Assembly: GCA_946482295.1 (NCBI GenBank)
Contig: CAMLRB010000069.1
Coordinates: 1 to 15,840, forward strand
Direction of reading: 5' to 3'
Source of the DNA: an uncultured Bacteriovorax sp.
GTDB lineage: Bacteria; Bdellovibrionota; Bacteriovoracia; Bacteriovoracales; Bacteriovoracaceae
Length of the DNA stretch: 15,840 nt
Each line of letters opens with the position of its first letter. The first letter of the stretch is position 1. A program made the position numbers and the translations under genes. Shown here piece after piece: positions 13,876 through 15,840 of this stretch. A model generated the notes under the pieces. The model saw only the letters and a list, made by a program, of their open reading frames with translations. It had not been told where the DNA came from and ran no database searches.

Positions 13876-14672
13876 GTCGATCGTTTAGCAAACGATTGAA
13901 CAACAGACTCATCGAAGTAATTTGCACTCATTCCTGCATCCACAACCATTGCACTTGCATTAATCCCTGAAGAAGCTGGGCTTAATAAAAAGGCCACCGT
14001 ATTGGCCACTTCTTGAGTCTCAAGTGCTTGGTGTCTGATCGTCAATTGTTCAGCATAAAGATAATTATCAACATAACCAGGAATACCTGCAGACGCTGAT
14101 GTTTTAAGAGGACCCGAACAGAGAGCATTAAAGCGAACTTTTGATTTTTCCGCAAACGATTTAGCGAGAAATGCGACAGCGGAATCGAGAGAAGCTTTAA
14201 TAGGTCCCATATAACCGTAGTTCGTAGCACGTGTATTAGAAATTGAAATCGTCACAACTGAAGATTCAGGATGAAGAACATCTTCCAACGCATTGGCGAG
14301 AGCGATGAGAGAAAAACAAGAAATTGTTGAGGCCTGAAGATAATCTTTTAATTTGGTTTCATGAAAAGGTTTCATGCCTTCTGAGTAATTGGCAAATGCT
14401 ATAGAATGAAGAAAACCATGCAACAGTATATTTTCATTCTTAAGTGTTAGTCCGAATTGAAAAATCGCCTCTTCGCTCTCTACATCGAGAAGATAGACTT
14501 TTTTACCAGGAAAAAGTTTTTCAACATTCTTTTTATTATCTTCATTTTGAACGGTAAAGATAAGATCAGCCCCTTGCTCTTGCAAAGTTTTAGCAGTGAA
14601 AGTGGCCACTGATTTTTTATTAGCTACACCCGTAATTAAGAAACATTTATTTTCTAATTTCAAAAAACTCAT
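13872..14672 (-). CDS. FabI-like enoyl-ACP reductase (divergent paralogue)
   Basis: NAD(P)H-dependent reduction of trans-2-enoyl-ACP, the last step of each elongation cycle. The 266 residues match FabI length. It has GVANKKSVATFTAKTLQEQG (FabI-style nucleotide loop, residues 15-34), LHSIAFA (88-94) and NYGYMGPIKAS with Tyr152 and Lys159 in the FabI Y-x6-K arrangement. The first FabI active-site Tyr (E. coli Tyr146, in LSYLG) has no equivalent: the segment reads TISISNTRATNY and is about two residues shorter, placing Ile there. It may therefore be a specialised or altered reductase rather than the essential FabI. Its ATG overlaps the dehydratase stop (TAATG on the minus strand), so it is the last gene of that operon. 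It overlaps the sensor-like gene tail by 4 bases. Confidence 0.85.
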   Translation of the reverse strand: MSFLKLENKCFLITGVANKKSVATFTAKTLQEQGADLIFTVQNEDNKKNVEKLFPGKKVYLLDVESEEAIFQFGLTLKNENILLHGFLHSIAFANYSEGMKPFHETKLKDYLQASTISCFSLIALANALEDVLHPESSVVTISISNTRATNYGYMGPIKASLDSAVAFLAKSFAEKSKVRFNALCSGPLKTSASAGIPGYVDNYLYAEQLTIRHQALETQEVANTVAFLLSPASSGINASAMVVDAGMSANYFDESVVQSFAKRST

Positions 14673-15079
14673 TACACACTCGCAACTGTAAATTCGATAA
14701 CTAAAACTGTTTTTCCGGCAACTTTAGTTGTGCCTTTCATATAGTGAGCGTTAGCAAGACTTTCAGTTAATTCAACTTCCATCAGAAGCTCATCACCGGG
14801 TCTCACCATATTTTTAAATTTAGCGTTTTGAACTCTTGTCACGACACCAAGTCCCGCACCTTCTTTGCCAGACATTAAAGCAGCGCCACTTTGAAAAAGA
14901 GCTTCTTGCAAAAGAACTCCTGGCATAATCGGATTACCAGGAAAGTGACCTTTGAAAAAATCTTCTTCACCACTGAGTTTCAAGCTCGTTGTGATTTTCG
15001 AATCTGATCTTTCAATAATTTTATCTACAAACAAAAAGGGGGGGCGTTGAGGGATGAGTTCAGTGATGGCCGGATACAC
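14672..15079 (-). CDS. FabZ-like 3-hydroxyacyl-ACP dehydratase (hotdog fold)
   Basis: Removes water from 3-hydroxyacyl-ACP to give the trans-2-enoyl product. The 135-residue protein has the FabZ pattern LIPQRPPFLFVDKI at residues 8-21, the catalytic His45 in KGHFPGNPIMPGV, and Glu59 in LLQEALFQ, 14 residues later as in FabZ (the FabA position would be Asp). FabZ is favoured over FabA by this Glu and by the size. The start is a GTG (complement of 15077-15079) directly following the FabG stop without any gap, with GAGGA about 6 bases upstream inside the fabG end. Its stop overlaps the fabI-like start by one base. Tight coupling on both sides argues that the three enzymes are made in fixed proportion. 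Confidence 0.92.
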   Translation of the reverse strand: MYPAITELIPQRPPFLFVDKIIERSDSKITTSLKLSGEEDFFKGHFPGNPIMPGVLLQEALFQSGAALMSGKEGAGLGVVTRVQNAKFKNMVRPGDELLMEVELTESLANAHYMKGTTKVAGKTVLVIEFTVASV

Positions 15080-15811
15080 TTAAAGTCCTCCAGAAATGTC
15101 TAGTGAAGCGCCCGTAATGTAACTGGCCTCTTTGCTGGCCAAAAACAACACTGCGGCTGCCACTTCTTCAACTCTTCCAAAACGTTTCATCGGTATGTCT
15201 TTCATGTATTCTTTTCGTTGATCTTCTGGAAGATCCGCAAGAAGTTCTGTGTCGATGAAACCCGGACACACGTTATTGACAGTAATTCCGCGTTTAGCGA
15301 CTTCCTTTGAAAGCGATTTGGAAATGGCAATCTGCCCGGCCTTTGAAGCTGCGTAATTGGCCTGTCCAGGTAAACCAAGGGAGCCACCAATTGACGACAT
15401 ATTCACTATGCGACCGTAACGGTTTTTCATAAATAATAAAACCGCTTGTTTACTCATCAAGAATGTTCCTGTGAGATTTGTGTTGATGACATCGTTCCAT
15501 TCCATCAATGTCATCGCCGCTGTTAATTGATCACGACGAATACCTGAATTGTTCACGAGAACTTCAATTTTTGGATGATTTTCTTCAACGTATTTAAAAA
15601 AATCTACGACTGCCTTTTCATCACGGACATCACACTTTTTAACGATGAGTTTATCCGTATTCATTTCACTCTGAAATTTTAGAGCTGCAGAATCATTTCC
15701 TGCATATGTTGAAATGACCGTCGCTCCTTCTTTTAAAAAGGCCTCTGCGATACCTCGTCCAATTCCTCGAGTTCCACCTGTGACAATGACGGTTTGATCG
15801 TTAAATCTCAT
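15080..15811 (-). CDS. FabG-like 3-oxoacyl-ACP reductase (SDR)
   Basis: NADPH-dependent reduction of 3-ketoacyl-ACP after condensation. The 243-residue classical SDR is complete and canonical: TGGTRGIG at residues 11-18 for NADP, NNSG at 87-90, the catalytic Ser140 (MSSIGG), Tyr153 and Lys157 in YAASK, and PGFIDTE after the active site. The ATG (complement of 15809-15811) has only a weak purine stretch upstream, which, with the short distance to the window edge, suggests it follows another gene of the same operon outside the window. The dehydratase GTG begins immediately after its TAA stop. It could serve general fatty acid synthesis. Its linkage to a divergent enoyl reductase and to the nearby ole operon makes a dedicated role plausible but unproved. 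Confidence 0.92.
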   Translation of the reverse strand: MRFNDQTVIVTGGTRGIGRGIAEAFLKEGATVISTYAGNDSAALKFQSEMNTDKLIVKKCDVRDEKAVVDFFKYVEENHPKIEVLVNNSGIRRDQLTAAMTLMEWNDVINTNLTGTFLMSKQAVLLFMKNRYGRIVNMSSIGGSLGLPGQANYAASKAGQIAISKSLSKEVAKRGITVNNVCPGFIDTELLADLPEDQRKEYMKDIPMKRFGRVEEVAAAVLFLASKEASYITGASLDISGGL

Positions 15812-15840
15812 CTTTATTTACTTTTTAAACATCGTAGAAA

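Overview
The window is about 15.8 kb of low-to-moderate-GC bacterial chromosome (roughly 40% GC by eye). It is densely packed, with short gaps, overlapping ATGA and TAATG gene junctions, and tail-overlapping convergent pairs. There is no rRNA, tRNA, IS element, phage gene or CRISPR array. The Gram-negative lipid genes, several secreted or periplasmic proteins of unknown function and a stand-alone periplasmic sensor are compatible with a Bdellovibrionota/Bacteriovoracales-type bacterium. That placement is an inference, not something the sequence proves.

Layout. Positions 1-173 (-) hold the N-terminal part of an XRE/Cro-type HTH protein that runs off the left edge. Positions 329-1665 (+) hold exodeoxyribonuclease III and a DOMON-like protein. 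Positions 1649-2050 (-) encode a small protein with a very acidic N-terminus and a probable OB-fold. Positions 2289-2507 (+) encode a tiny secreted acidic protein. Positions 2667-10756 (+) form one long, translationally coupled operon: GbsR/MarR-type regulator, FabF-like ketosynthase, acyl carrier protein, CrtI/CrtISO-like FAD oxidoreductase, then OleA, OleB, OleC and OleD. Positions 10753-12885 (-) encode a 710-residue secreted orphan protein. Positions 13054-13875 (+) encode a two-TM periplasmic sensor-like protein without an output domain. Positions 13872-15811 (-) hold a second fatty-acid operon, FabG-FabZ-FabI.

How the genes fit together. OleA joins two activated acyl chains head to head, OleD reduces the resulting 2-alkyl-3-keto acid, OleC closes it to a beta-lactone with ATP, and OleB decarboxylates that to a long-chain cis-olefin. 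In this window OleABCD is not alone. It sits downstream of a private ketosynthase, ACP, desaturase/isomerase-like flavoprotein and regulator. A ketoreductase-dehydratase-enoyl reductase set lies 3.1 kb further on, on the other strand. Together these supply every step of a type II elongation cycle plus a redox tailoring enzyme, so the most economical reading is a dedicated pathway that makes an unusual (probably polyunsaturated or otherwise modified) acyl chain and condenses it into a long-chain hydrocarbon. The product is unknown. The resemblance to the FabF/ACP/CrtI-like sets proposed for ladderane lipids is noted as a hypothesis. Several enzymes show departures at known functional positions: the ketosynthase gate residue is Met, and the FabI homologue lacks the first catalytic-site Tyr. 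This supports specialised paralogues rather than the housekeeping FAS enzymes.
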